Assembly (NCBI GenBank): GCA_031835245.1
Contig: JAVKOQ010000187.1
Location: 39,836-103,835 of the forward strand
Length of the DNA: 64,000 bases
Direction: 5' to 3'
From: Balamuthia mandrillaris
Taxonomy: Eukaryota; Discosea; Longamoebia; Balamuthiidae
The notes beneath the pieces are model-generated. The model was not told the DNA's origin. It worked only from the letters and a program-made list of their open reading frames with translations, and searched no databases. This document shows positions 23,797 through 35,374 of this stretch, in pieces (position 1 is the stretch's first letter; every line of letters starts with the position of its first letter). The translations under genes and the position numbers were made by a program.

Positions 23797-25080
23797 ATGA
23801 CTTCGATAAAATTGATCGACCTGATCAAAGCGGTACGAAACTGCAAGACGGCAGCCGATGAGCGCTCTGTCATTGCCAAGGAGTGCGCACGCATACGTAC
23901 GGACATCAAGGGAGAGGACCCCGAGTTTAGGCACCGCAACGTGGCCAAGCTGCTGTACATCCACATGCTGGGCTACCCCACCCATTTCGGCCAGATGGAG
24001 TGCCTCAAGCTGATCGCCTCTCCCAACTTTCCTGACAAGCGGGTCGGCTACCTGGGCCTCATGGTTCTCCTCGACGAAACTCAGGAAGTCCTCATGCTTG
24101 CCACTCACTCTCTCATCAGGTACCTTTTTTCCCTCTCATTTGATTTTTTTCCACTACACTCTTCAAAACTGATTTTTTTGTTTCTCTGTTTTTGATCACA
24201 ACACCACGAACCAGTGACCTGAATCACCCTAATCAGTACGTGGTAGGACTTGCCCTCTGCTCCATAGCCAATGTCTCCTCTGCGGAAATCGCGCGCGATG
24301 CTGCGCAGGAGGTCAGGAAGTTGCTTGCCAGCACCAACCCCTACATTCGAAAGAAGGTATGACCCACCACGCCTTTTTCTTTTCTTATGTGCTATGTTTT
24401 CATGCTTGTAATTTCTATCTTCCTCTCTCCTCCCTCCTCTCTCCTCCTACTGACCTTGCTGCTTTGCTGTTGGAAAAAGGCTGCTCTTTGCGCTGTTCGC
24501 ATCGTCAGGAAAGTACCAGAGACGGTGGAAACCTTCCTCCCAAGAATCAAGGCCATGTTTGCTGATAGAAACCATGCCGTCATTCTCACTGGAGTGAGTC
24601 TCATGATTGAGCTTTGCCATAGTGACTCTGCGGTCATCAAACGCTTCCGCAAGGTTGGTCTTCATTTGTTGCCTTTCGGAGAGGTTTTTAACAAGAAGCT
24701 AACTTCTTTGGACGCTTTTCTTTTTTCCTGATTATCAGCTGGTACCAACCTTGGTAAGAATTTTGAAGGGCTTGATAACCTCGGGCTACGCTCCAGAGCA
24801 CGATGTGCAAGGTGTTACAGACCCGTTCCTTCAAGTGAAGATACTGAGGGCTTTTGCTATCCTCGGCAAGGGAGACGCTGAGGCCAGTGAAGCTATGAAC
24901 GACATCCTCGCTCAAGTCTGTACCAACACGGAAAACCAACGCAACGTTGGCAATGCTATCTTATATGAAAGCGTTCAAACTATCATGACCATTGAAGCCG
25001 AAAGCGGCCTCCGCGTTCTTGCCATCAACATCTTGGGTCGCTTCCTCCTGAACAAGGACAACAACATTCGGTATGCTTCA

Positions 25081-25120
<40 letters not shown>

Positions 25121-26293
25121 CCCCCCCTCCCTCCTCTCCCCTATCATGTTATTAATTTTAATATCTTTACAGTTATGTGGCTCTCAACACATTGTCAAAG
25201 GTGGTTGGCAAAGACCTGCCAGCTGTGCAAAGACACCTCAACACGATTGTCTCCTGCTTGAAAGACCCTGATATTTCCATTCGCCGCCGTGCCCTCGACC
25301 TCACCTATGCCCTCGTCAATAGAGAAAACATACAGACGCTTGTACGTGAGATGCTTAACTTCTTGGTAGTTGCTGAGCATGAGCTTCGCCCTGAAATTGC
25401 CACCAAGATCTGTACTGTGACGGAGCGGTATCCTTCTCTCTCTCCCTCTCTCTCTCTCCCTCTCCCGCTCTCTCTCTCTCTCTCTCTCTCCAAGCTGACC
25501 ATTATTTGCTATCCTACAGATTTGCGCCAAACAAGAGATGGCATGTGGATACAATTTTGCGTGTTTTGTCCTTCGTAAGTATTTTTGTTTTTGTTTATAT
25601 GATGTGGCTGTTTTATGTACCTCTGACCTGGTTGTTGTTCTTTGTGGCTATAGCCCGGACAACACGTGCAAGAGCAAATCTTGTCCAACCTGGTTGCTTT
25701 GATCGCTTCCTCTTCGGAGATCCAAGAGTATGCCGTCGGCAAAATGTACCTTGCCCTCAAAGAAGACATCACCCCGGTACTTCCTCCATTCTAAAGCAAA
25801 CCCTTTCAACAATTAGAACTAACATGAGGAATGATATGCCCAACAGCAACCCATGGTGCAAGTCGGAGTATGGTGCATTGGTGAGTTTGGAGATCTGCTG
25901 GTGGCTGGACTGTTAGACCTCTCCTCCGAAGAACAGCTCTCGCTTACTGTGAGCGAGAACGAAGTGCTTGACCTTTTGGAAGTCATTTTGCACGACCTTA
26001 GGACGGTCGAAGAGACGAAGGAATACGTGGTGACCTGCCTTATGAAGCTGAGCACCCGTTTCTCGCCTAATTCTCTTCCGTTAGTTTCCTCCTTCTATTT
26101 CTCCCTCTTGTTGTGTGCGCAAGGTGTTGACGACAAAATTTGTTTCGTAACTTTAGGAGGCTGCGCACTATCATACAGGCGTATGATACTCACCTCGATG
26201 CCGAGTTGCAACAACGCTCTTGCGAATATACCAGCATTTTCAAGTTGGCCGGAAACGAGCAACTCAGGTAATATTACTGCTTGCATTTATTCT

Positions 26294-26346
<53 letters not shown>

Positions 26347-27217
26347 TTGTGCTTTATTTCTTTTTTTTCTTCTTCTTATTTGAATATTCTAACATTCCTC
26401 ATTCCTGCATAGAGCGACGCTGCTGGAGCGCATGCCAGCTCCCGAGGATATCATAGAGTACCGTGGCGAGCACGGCGATCTGGAGGGCGGTGAGCAAATG
26501 GAGAGAGTGACCTCCAAGGACTCTGGCAACCTGGTGGATCTGCTTGGCCTCGGTGATATTCTTCCCTCCAGCAGTAAGCCATCCTCCTCCGCGAACTCCA
26601 TCCTGGCTCCTGGCAACGGCAGCAGCAGCCAGCAAGGCAGCAACGGCGTGCCTGATCTTCTCGCTGGTATCTTTGGTGGTAGTAGCAGCGGCGGCAAAGC
26701 ACCTTCCTCTGGTGGTGCCCCGATCGGAGGTGGTGGCGGCATGGCCTCCCTTCTTGACCTCTTGTCCGAGCCTCCTTCCTCCGGAGGAGGAGCTGCCTCA
26801 CCTTCGTTGTTGGACAGCCTGTCTCCTCCTGGCTCCTCCGGCTCCGCCTACCCTCCGCTTACTGCCTTCCAGAAGAACGGCTTAAACATCGTGTTCACCT
26901 TTGCCAAGCCCGGCGGACCCTCCGACAGCAAGACTCACATCACAATGACCGCCACCAACAGCACCAACACACCCTTCCATAACTTTGTCTTCCAGGTGGC
27001 CGTTCCTAAGTATCTCCAGCTGCAGTTGAACCCTCCCTCTGGCTCCATCCTGCCGCCCAACTGCGCCTCTAGCATTACTCAGTTGGTGGAGCTGGATAAC
27101 ACGCAACACGGACAGAAGCCCCTTATGTTGAAGATTCGAGTGGAGTACTTGCCTGCTGGCGCCGCGGAACCCGTTATTGAGCTTGCCACCGTGTCATCGT
27201 TCCCTCCTACGCTGTAA
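23797..27217 (+). CDS. AP1G1: AP-1 clathrin adaptor complex subunit gamma (gamma-adaptin)
   Basis: A complete gene of about ten exons. The trunk starts [20 protein letters not shown] and contains [20 protein letters not shown] and [15 protein letters not shown] adaptin helices. The hinge is Gly/Ser-rich with acidic Leu motifs [10 protein letters not shown] and SLLDLLSE; the latter fits a clathrin box. The C-terminal ear (GAE domain) has [28 protein letters not shown] and ends VSSFPPTL. Gamma-adaptin is the large AP-1 subunit. With beta-1, mu-1 and sigma-1 it selects cargo for clathrin vesicles between the trans-Golgi and endosomes, and the ear binds accessory proteins. Several introns carry (CT)n tracts. 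Confidence 0.97.
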
Positions 27218-27753
27218 CTTTTTCATGAAAGAAGGTTTCTCTTTTTGTTTTTTCTCTCCATCAAAATACATTTTCGCCTCTTTCTAAATGTTATTCACGA
27301 AGCTTTCGTTGCGCGGATAGGATGTTCCTGTTCTTGTTCTGCTTCTTCTTGTGCTCTTCTTCTTCTTCTTTTGCTTATCTTTTCGAGTTCATCATATTTT
27401 TATTATAAAAGACAAACGAGGTGCGCTAATGATTAACAAGCCATCAAAGGAAGGGGTTGCGCAGTTATGGTACCGTTTACCTCATAGTGGCGATATAAAT
27501 GATAATGGTGTGCCAGGTATCGGCCGAATCGGATTAGTCTTGCGCGCCATGTACTGCTGCACCGGAACACCGCGCCGTGTCTGTTATTATTTGCCAGCCA
27601 AACTACAACAAGAGGGAGAAGAGGGCAGGCCCAAAGCTCAAGTCTCTTTCTTTCCTCCTTCTCTTCTCTTTCGGAAGGTTTTTTTGTTGCTGTGTAGGTC
27701 GGTACTCCTCTCCTTAAAAAAAAGGATAGAAAGAGAAGATAGAGACGCAGGAC
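27218..27753. other. Intergenic, no gene seen
   Basis: Contains CTT-rich sequence and the leader of the phosphatase gene. The antisense frame that crosses into the phosphatase is a shadow. Confidence 0.5.
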
Positions 27754-29493
27754 ATGAAGAGCAACCACAAAGACAACAAGGACCTCCACCGCCACCATCA
27801 CCATCATGGCCATAACGACAAGGACCACCACCGGAAGGACAAGATGGAACTGGACAAAGGATCCAAAAGCCACAACCACCGACGAAAGGACAAAGAGAAG
27901 GAAAGGAATGGCAGCAGAAGCAGAGGCAAATCGAAGGATGAAGAGCGGAGAAGAAGGAAGACAAAAACGGCATCGCCCTCTTCGCCGGCCCTTCTCCCTC
28001 TGCAAGTGGACTGGGCGAGAGAGCTGCCCAACTACCCAGTTGCCAGCCTTCCAGAGAAAGCTCCTGTCGTTTGGGAGATGGAGTCCGAAGGGGGAGAGCA
28101 AGACTTTGTCGTGGAGGGCCTCGGCGGCGGGGCCAGTTGCGCCTGCACCAGCACCTACCCGACTCTGCCCAACGGCGAGAAGGACGGCGACCCGATCGCC
28201 GACTATCCCATGATGCTCTGCTACAGCAACCGAGTGGTGGTGGCCCTGGCCGATGGCTGCAACTGGGGCATCCGCTCCGCGCAGGCCGCCCGCAGCGCCA
28301 TCCTCGCCTTCAAGCAGTACCTCCATCAGCGGCAGGGGGATGTGGCGACATTGAGGGATGCAGCGCGCCTCCTGCAACGCGCCTTCTTTGAGGCCAACAG
28401 GAAGATCATGGAGGGCAAGGAGAGCGCGTGGGAGGCGGGCACCACGACCCTGCTTGGTGGCCTGCTGCTGCAGTTCAAAGCGGAGGAGGAGGAGGAGGAA
28501 GGGGGTGGCCATGACTCCACGACTGAGAGCAGGCCTTCTTGGGGATTCTTGTGCTGTAATGTTGGTGACTGTAAAGCGGTATGGGAGTTCCCACAATCCT
28601 CTTTCTTTTGTTGGCTTCACGCTAACGCTTTCGTTCATGTTGTGTTGAATATGCAGTATCACTTCAGCATGGCCGATAAAAGTATAACTGATATAACTGA
28701 CAATAACCGTGTAAACATCTCTGATGCAAGGTGAGTACATTCCTTTCTTCCTCCATCTCCTCCACTAATCAATCACTCGACTCAAATCGATGCCAAACAA
28801 ACAGGGATCCTGGTGGACGGCTTGGGCCGTACTTGGATGAAGGCCTGCCCGACTTGCGCAACTTCAAACTGTATTTCCTGCCCTGCGCCCCACAAGACCT
28901 TTTGTTGATAGTTTCTGACGGAGTACGTAAAACTCTTTTCTTTTTTTTTTTTTCTTCTTCTCCTCCTCCCCCTTTCTTGTTTCATCTCTCCTTTACCATT
29001 GGCTCTCTCCTTGACCTCCGGTCTGCTGTCTTTTGGTTATTTCTTCATTCTTCATTCTTCATTCTTTGTAACTTTCCATCCGTCTTCACTTTGCAACGAG
29101 AAGGTGCATGATAACTTTGATCCAAGAATGCTGGGTAAGATGCCACGAGACATCGGCATAGCGGCCGACCAATGGGACCTCTCCTACTCCGACGTGGAGG
29201 CCGAGCGCGCCAAGAACAAGTACCGCAACGCCGTGCTGAAGCGGCTGCTCTGCAAACGGAGCGAGAGCCTGGCCCCCGCCCACATCACCAAAACATTGAT
29301 AGAGTACTGCTTCGAGGCGACGCAGGTGTGCAGGGAGTGGATGGAGCAACACCCCAACCAGCGGCAACCGGACGACTACCAGCAGTTCCCAGGGAAGATG
29401 GACCACACCACCTGCATATGCTTTGTGGTTGGACGCATGGTGAACGAGGAAGAGGAGGGAGAAGAGGAGGAGAGCAGCAGCGATTCTTCTTGA
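27754..29493 (+). CDS. Divergent PP2C/PPM-type protein phosphatase with His/Lys-rich N-terminus
   Basis: The N-terminal 80 or so residues are disordered and rich in His, Lys, Asp and Arg, with five His in a row near residue 15. The phosphatase-like core has VVVALADGCNWG (equivalent of the DGHGG metal site), GTTTLLGGLLL, CCNVGDCKA (GDSRA motif), LLIVSDGVHDN (SDG motif) and a late MDHTTCICFVVG (DN site). The metal-binding Asp residues of the first two DG motifs are kept, but DGHGG has become DGCNWG and the final DN is DH, so it is a divergent branch. PP2C enzymes are Mg/Mn-dependent Ser/Thr phosphatases. Activity is likely but not assured. The C-terminus is Glu/Ser-rich. Confidence 0.78.
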
Positions 29494-29705
29494 TTTTTAT
29501 CTTCTCTTCGATAAAACAGGTTATTTAAAAAAACAAAAGTATTGTTATTATTATTTTGAGAGAGGAGGTGATCGTCCTCCGAGTGGTGTTTCAACTCTTT
29601 TTGTTTAAGCGGCTTTTTGTACACAAAAAACATGTTATAAGAGAGGGAAGGAAGGGTTAAAAAAACAAAAATAGAAAACAAAAAAATAAAAAATAATAAT
29701 CCAAT

Positions 29706-30140
29706 CTACTCCTGCGCCTTCTTGTTGGACTTCTTGATGAGCGACTTGTGAATGTGGGGGATGACACCTCCTCCCGCGATGGTGGCCTTGATGAGGGTAT
29801 CGAGCTCTTCGTCTCCTCGAATAGCAAGCTGCAAGTGTCTCGGCGTGATGCGTTTTACTTTGTAGTCCTTGGAGGCGTTGCCGGCCAGCTCCAGCACCTC
29901 GGCGGTGAGGTACTCCAGGATGGCCGCGCTGTAGACGGCCGCGGTGGCGCCCACTCGCCCGTTGGTGGTGGCCCTCTCCTTGAGGAACTTGTGGATCCTT
30001 CCGACGGGGAATTGGAGGCCGGCTCGGGAGGAGCGAGAGACGGGGTTCTTCTTGGGACCTCCGCCTCCGCCACCGCCACCGCCCCCACCACCGCTCTTGG
30101 GTGTTGTGCCTTTGGTACCAGAAGAGGGAGTGCTCGACAT
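29706..30140 (-). CDS. H2A.Z: Histone H2A.Z variant
   Basis: An intronless 144-residue protein. The core [51 protein letters not shown] and [16 protein letters not shown] has the H2A.Z hallmarks: the [19 protein letters not shown] docking segment and lack of a canonical H2A C-terminal tail. The N-tail has a run of 12 Gly before [13 protein letters not shown] and few lysines, unlike the Lys-rich H2A.Z tail of animals and yeast. H2A.Z marks promoter nucleosomes and is exchanged by SWR1-type remodellers. Upstream on the minus side lie an NF-Y-like CCAAT box and two AACGGTTTTTT repeats. Confidence 0.96.
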   Translation of the reverse strand: MSSTPSSGTKGTTPKSGGGGGGGGGGGGPKKNPVSRSSRAGLQFPVGRIHKFLKERATTNGRVGATAAVYSAAILEYLTAEVLELAGNASKDYKVKRITPRHLQLAIRGDEELDTLIKATIAGGGVIPHIHKSLIKKSNKKAQE

Positions 30141-30561
30141 CTTTTTTATGTGGGGGGATTGAACAAAAAAAAAATGGAAGCGAGGTGTGTTGTGTGTGTG
30201 CGTTGGCTTCTTCTCTCTCTTATTTTTTGTTGGGCGGAGAAGGAAAAAAGAGAAATAGTGACAAGGCGCATTAACGGTTTTTTAACGGTTTTTTTACCTT
30301 TTAGAACGGCCAATCAGGGTCGAGGATGTGGATTTTGAATGACGTGGCGTACGGGTTAGGAAGGACTGAATGTCTACAAAAATAATTTAAGGAGTATAAA
30401 CGATATATGGTGGAGATGTGTCCACAGAATCTCGTGACCTTAGCTATGAGAACAGAAGGACAATTTTAACAAAGATGTATCTTTCTCCCTTCCCTTAGTT
30501 TTTGCTTGAAGAAAGAAAGACAAAAAAAGCAAAAATCGAAAAGACTCTTGCGGGAACAGTA
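30141..30561. promoter_or_regulatory. Divergent promoter, H2A.Z / PhyH-like gene
   Basis: Between two divergent starts. It holds GGCCAATCAG at about 30308-30317 (NF-Y consensus), two direct copies of TAACGGTTTTTT (30271-30295) that resemble Myb sites, and GTCTACAAAA at 30372-30381, a motif that recurs upstream of two other genes in this window. Confidence 0.5.
30308..30317 (+). promoter_or_regulatory. CCAAT box (NF-Y-type)
   Basis: GGCCAATCAG fits the NF-Y site and lies about 170 bases upstream of the H2A.Z start, a usual position for histone genes in other eukaryotes. Confidence 0.4.
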
Positions 30562-31176
30562 ATGATGGAACCACAGCGGGCAACCCCCTCCACAGGCTTT
30601 AAGCTCTCAGCGCATGACTTTCGAAGCTGGAAGGAAAACGGTTACGTCCTTGTGCGGTAAATATATGATCAGTGCAGAAAGCCAGGGTTCTCGCCCTCCC
30701 GCTTACAATCTCATTAAAAGGTCTCTGTTGGACGCAGAAGAGCTCTCCTTGATCAGGACCGCTTTGGAGGGAGACAGCGCCATCCTCCAAAACGCCTACA
30801 CCGTGAGCAGCGGGCAGGGAAATGACGTACGCCTGTGCCTGTGGAACCAACCCGGCGATGACATCACCGGCATGATTGCCAGAGCCCATAAAGTGGCCGG
30901 CACCATGGAACAGCTCTTGGGCGGCGAAGTCTATCACTACCACACCAAGGTTTGCTTCTTCATCTTCTTCTTCCAAAGAGACTTTTCTTTTGTTTGTTAT
31001 AACACTTCGAACTAAAACACAAAAAGTTGATGATGAAGGAAGCTCTAACCGGAGGACAGTTTGTGTGGCACCAGGACTATGGCTACTGGTACAACAACGG
31101 CTGCCTCTTCCCCGACATGGCTACCGTCTTCATCGCCATCGATCCCTGCCACCCCGACAACGGCTGCCTCGAGGTT

Positions 31177-31208
<32 letters not shown>

Positions 31209-31630
31209 GCTTTTGATCTTGCTTGCTTATCGCTTTGTTTAAAAAAAAGGTGTTGAAAGGAAGTCATAAAATGGGTCGCATCGACCACACCCAAAAGGGC
31301 CAACAGACAGGGGCAGACACGGAGCGCCTCTCCCACGCCATGCAACGCTTCCCTCGTGTCGCGGTGGAGATGCAGCCCGGCGATGCCCTCTTCTTCCACT
31401 GCAACCTGCTGCACGCCAGCGGACCGAACCACAGCGAGGAGCGGCGGTGGGCCTTCCTGATCGCCTACAACAGGGCGTCCAACGATCCGGTGAAGGAGCA
31501 TCATCATCCCAGGTATACCCCGCTGAGGCAGGTCTCGGATGAGGCGATAAGGAAGTGCACAAGCATGACCAATTGCGAGGGCAAAGACTTTTTGAGTCGT
31601 GAGCGGGAGGAGAAGCATGGGCATCATTGA
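30562..31630 (+). CDS. Phytanoyl-CoA dioxygenase (PhyH) family oxygenase
   Basis: The start [20 protein letters not shown] runs to a GT donor after VLV, then continues [12 protein letters not shown]. The Fe(II)/2-oxoglutarate site is visible: the H-x-D pair in WHQDYGYWY and the distal His in LHASGPNHS, followed by [13 protein letters not shown], whose Arg should bind 2-oxoglutarate. [21 protein letters not shown] is typical of the family. These enzymes hydroxylate small molecules or lipids; phytanoyl-CoA itself is not implied. No obvious PTS1 is present, since the C-terminus is KHGHH, so a cytosolic location is likely. Confidence 0.88.
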
Positions 31631-31711
31631 AGAGGAGGGAGAAAAAGGCAGAAGATACAAGAAGAATGTGGTTTTTGGTGAAAGAGTGGCTTTAGCGGTC
31701 TAAAATAAGAC

Positions 31712-32021
31712 TTATAGTTGAGTGACATCTTCTTCCTCAGCGCGTTGGGTTCGTTTCTGGCGACGTTTGATTTGTCGTATCTTTCTTTCCATGTCAACAT
31801 CGTGCTCCAGGCTTTTCTTTGTCACACTTGCGCTGCACCCTTTTGAAGCAAAGGTATAAGCAAAGAAGAGAAAGGAAGAGCTAAACTAAAAACAAAAGAC
31901 TGCTGACCAGCTACTGGGCACTCCCGCTTTCCTCTTCTGGTGCGCAGGTACTCTAAGATGGCTTCCTTTGAATAACAATGGCCACAAACTTGACTGTGTT
32001 TTGTGAAGACATTGAGTTAGC

Positions 32022-32059
<38 letters not shown>

Positions 32060-33392
32060 CAGAGAGAGACAGAGAGACAAAGAGAGCGACAGAGAGAGAT
32101 ACAGAGAGACAGAGAGACAGAGAGAGGAGAAAGTACTTTTTGAAGGGCTCCTCCAGTTCTTTACGAGTAATAGGGCACAAGATGTTGAGGTCCTGTGTAA
32201 CGACCATAAAGTCTTCTCCTAGGTCTGGTAAGGCTTCGTTGGGGTGCTTTACCGCCTGTTTTTGTTTTTTTGTGATGACACAATAGAGTGAGAACTTATG
32301 CGAAGGAGGAGCAACAAGAGAAGGGAGAAGACAGAGAAGCAGGAGTAAAGGAAGAAGAAGAAGAAGAAGAACAAGAAGCAGAAGAAGAAGAGAAGAAGAA
32401 GAAGAAGAAGAAGAAGAAGAAGAAGAAGAAGAAGAAGAAGAAGAAGAAGAAGAAGAAGAAGAAGAAGAACAAGAAGAAGAACAAAGAAGAAGAAGAAGAA
32501 GAAGAACAAGAAGAACAAAGAAGAAGAAGAAAGAAGAAGAAGAAGAAGAAGAAGAAGAAGAAGAAGAAGAAGAAGAAGAAGAAGAAGAAGAAGAAGAAGA
32601 AGAAGAACAAGAACAAGAACAAGAACAAGAACAAGAACAAGAACATGAAGAAGAACATGAAGAAGAAGAAGAAGAAGAAGAACAAGAAGAAGAAGAACAA
32701 GAAGAAGAACAAGAAGAAGAACAAGAACAAGAAGAAGAAGAACAAGAACAAGAACAAGAACAAGAACAAGAACAAGAACAAGAACAAGAACAAGAACAAG
32801 AACAAGAACAAGAACAAGAACAAGAACAAGAAAGGAGAGGAAAAAGAAGAGAACGAAAGGTAGAAAGCAGAGAGAAAGGGGGCATACCCAAACTTTCTGG
32901 ATAAACTCACGGTACTTTGGATGAGAGCGGTGGTCAACTTCTTCGCTGGCCAACTCTCGTTTTCTATTTTCAAGAAACTCCTCTACGTCCTCTATCTGCA
33001 TGTTTATCGTTAGCCACAAAAGCCGTAAGATGGATGCGCATTGGTAGAGAGTAGGCATACCCGATTGTTGCTAGCGATTCCGTTTCTGGCGTCTGTGATG
33101 GCTTGGATGTGGTTCTGAACTTCACGCTCCATGTGCACGTACTTGATGGTACACTCTTCTAACTGTTTAATCTGTTTGAGAGGAGGGGACCAAAGTTAGC
33201 ATTTCACTCCATTTCTTTTTTTTTGTTTTTAATTGGGCTCATCCATTTCAATCAAAGACGTACTTCTTCATCGCCGTTGCCAGCTTCAGCAAAAGACACC
33301 CCCACATCGATGGCGTAGCCAATGCTAACCTTCATCTCCGCGAGCAACGCTCGATGCGTAGTCTCCAACATGTCCAGGTCTCTGTTGGCCAT
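31712..33392 (-). CDS. NSE2: SMC5/6 complex SUMO E3 ligase Nse2/Mms21
   Basis: The start MANRDLDMLETT at 33392 leads into a helical N-terminal half (YVHMEREVQNHIQAI, IEDVEEFLENRKREL) expected to pack against Smc5. The SP-RING is assembled over three exons: LNILCPITRKELEEPFK, then NQVCGHCYSKEAILEYLR and RECPVAGCSASVTKK. The C-P-I ... C-G-H-C ... C-P-V-A-G-C pattern and the KNxVCGH junction match human NSMCE2. The protein ends EEEDVTQL. Nse2 attaches SUMO to SMC5/6 and partners during DNA repair. The intron before the SP-RING holds a 480-base TTC/TTGTTC array. Confidence 0.93.
32348..32832 (-). repeat. Long (TTC)n / (TTGTTC)n purine-pyrimidine array in Nse2 intron
   Basis: On the plus strand this is a nearly pure GAA array grading into GAACAA repeats, about 480 bases long. 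Every frame is open on both strands, giving spurious poly-Lys, poly-Glu, poly-Phe, poly-Ser and poly-Leu proteins. Confidence 0.95.
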
Positions 33393-33605
33393 CTTCTATT
33401 CTGTTTTCTTTTGATTCTTAATTTTTGCCAGTTTTTCTGGCAGAGATGCCAATTTTGCTCATCTGCCAGCCAAAAATAGGGGGAGTTGCGAATTGGCATG
33501 GTTTGGATTCAAACCCATATGGATGGATGTGATTCCAACAAAAAATTCCCGCCTTTTTTTCCCCAAACAAAGAGACCAAAGAAAGCACGAAGAAAGCAAG
33601 AAGAG

Positions 33606-35374
33606 ATGGAACCATTGGATGAAGATGAGGCTCTCTACGCAGAGATGTTCCCCGACTTTCACCCTGGGGTTGAACCCTCACCCTATGCCTCCCCCGCAGG
33701 CAACATGATGACTCATCACAAGCACGCCACCGCCCATCTGCGCACGCCCACAAACTCCTCCTCCTCCTCTATTCCAGCCAGCAGCAGCTCCACGCCAAAA
33801 TCGGTCGATCGATCTGCCACTTCTTCCACCAGAAAGAAAAAGAGTTTGTTGCTGCTTTTTTATTCTTATTTTCGTTCTTTTCCCCCTGATCTGACTTGCT
33901 GCTGTGCGTGCTAACAAGCTCGAGTCGTGGCATCTCGTTACATGATGGCCGCTACCTCCAGAACTCCGCAAAGGGCTTCCGCGGCTAACGGCGGTGGCGG
34001 TCAGCAAACCACAGCAACCGCCGCCAACAGGAGGGAAACCAGCATACTTCCGAGCACCAGGACCACTCCCTTTCAGAAGAGAAACCTAAAGACGCCAAAC
34101 ACGAGCGTTCGCCAGACCTCCACCACGGCCAGAACGGCCTCCACCGCAAGCTCTACTTCCACGGCTAGAGCGGCGCCAGCACTCGCCGCTGCTGCTGCGG
34201 GTCCCTCTTCCGTCACAAAACGAAAACCTGCTTCACGGCTACCGCCTACCACAAATACCTCCGTTGCTTCACAGGTACTCCTCTTCTTCCTTCTCTGCGC
34301 CTCGTTCTCTTTTGTTCTCTTCTCCTTGCTTCTTTGGCTAATGACTGCATAACTCAACAAAAGAACAAACGAGATGTGGTTAACTCTGCGAGAAAGCCTA
34401 AGCCAAAGCCAAAGATATCTTCCCATACACAACAACAACGCCTAACCATTGGCGGCAAGAGCAGCGGCAGCAGTGGACATGGCCTTCCAACAACAACAGC
34501 AGCAGCGGCATTATCATCCAACAATGTTGTTGTTGGGGCATCGGCTTCCACTTTGGCCTCTTCTGCCAGCTCAACCACCAGCACAACCAGCAATGCAACA
34601 ACCGCAACAGGAGGATCCTCCTTCACGAGCATCCACAACCAGGTGAGCATGCTGCAAAGCCTTCTCCTTCAATGGTGCTTCATCAACGCGGAGGCCGAAA
34701 GAGCGGCAGCCAAGCGAGCAAGCATGGCCGAAGCGCACCTCACCCAATGCCTACGGCAGGTCTGCAGCCTTCGCGAAGAACTCGCCACGGAGCAGGACCG
34801 CCTGGCGGAGGAGGAGCACGCCTTTGCCTTGGCTTCTGCTTTGCAGGCCTTTGATCAAGAGGAGAAGGGAGAAGAAGGGGAGACAAAGCGGTTTGCCGAG
34901 ACGGAGGAGCGCTATGCACAGCTGATGAAGGCACTCTACCAAACGGCCCACCGTTTGCCGCTCAGAGACTTTGTCTTCAGCGGCAGCGGTGACGAAGAAG
35001 AGAAAGGAGCACCGCAGAGAGAGCTTGTGGCCGGTTTGTCCGAGAGTCTGCAGTTGTTGCTGCCTGGTCCCACTGCTTCGCAGGTGAACCTTTTCTTCCT
35101 TCCTTGCTTGCGTTCTTTGTTGTTCATCTTTCCCCCTTTTGACGATCATACTTACCCAACCTCTCTCCTGCCGCAGAAAGGAGAAGATGAGAGCGGAGCG
35201 CTGGCGGAACTTATGGAAGGCTTGCGGCTGGTGGTAGAGCAGGAAAACCAAGAGCTGGAGCGGTGCACCGCTTTGCTCCTCGAGACGGAGGAGAGCGACA
35301 CCGTCCTCACCAGCAACCACTTTCACCGCCTCGATCACATCCTGTCCACCGCTGAGGTTGTACCTTTATCATAA
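33606..35374 (+). CDS. Augmin subunit HAUS8/AUG8-like (QWRF-type) protein
   Basis: Starts [18 protein letters not shown]. The first half is Ser/Thr/Ala/Arg-rich and basic ([24 protein letters not shown]), as in the microtubule-binding N-terminus of HAUS8. The second half is helical and contains [20 protein letters not shown], which fits the QWRF signature of the plant AUG8/EDE1 family (LQWRFANARAEA), followed by [19 protein letters not shown]. Later helices include [19 protein letters not shown]. Augmin recruits gamma-tubulin to existing microtubules so that new ones branch from them in the spindle. The match rests on the motif and domain layout and is moderate. Confidence 0.62.

Noticed and set aside
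27433-28740. 435-codon minus-strand frame opposite the PP2C gene
   Set aside because: Antisense shadow of a GC-rich coding exon; the plus strand has recognisable phosphatase motifs and splice sites.
29748-30338. 196-codon plus-strand frame opposite H2A.Z
   Set aside because: Antisense of a clear histone gene.
32288-32863. Long Lys-, Glu-, Leu- and Phe-rich frames over the GAA array on both strands
   Set aside because: They are simple-repeat translations inside the Nse2 intron; the flanking Nse2 exons are conserved and spliced around them.
33440-33530. TTCAAACCC resembling a tRNA T-loop, with a 9-bp inverted repeat ATGCCAATT/AATTGGCAT
   Set aside because: No acceptor or anticodon stems can be formed; it lies in the divergent Nse2/HAUS8-like promoter.
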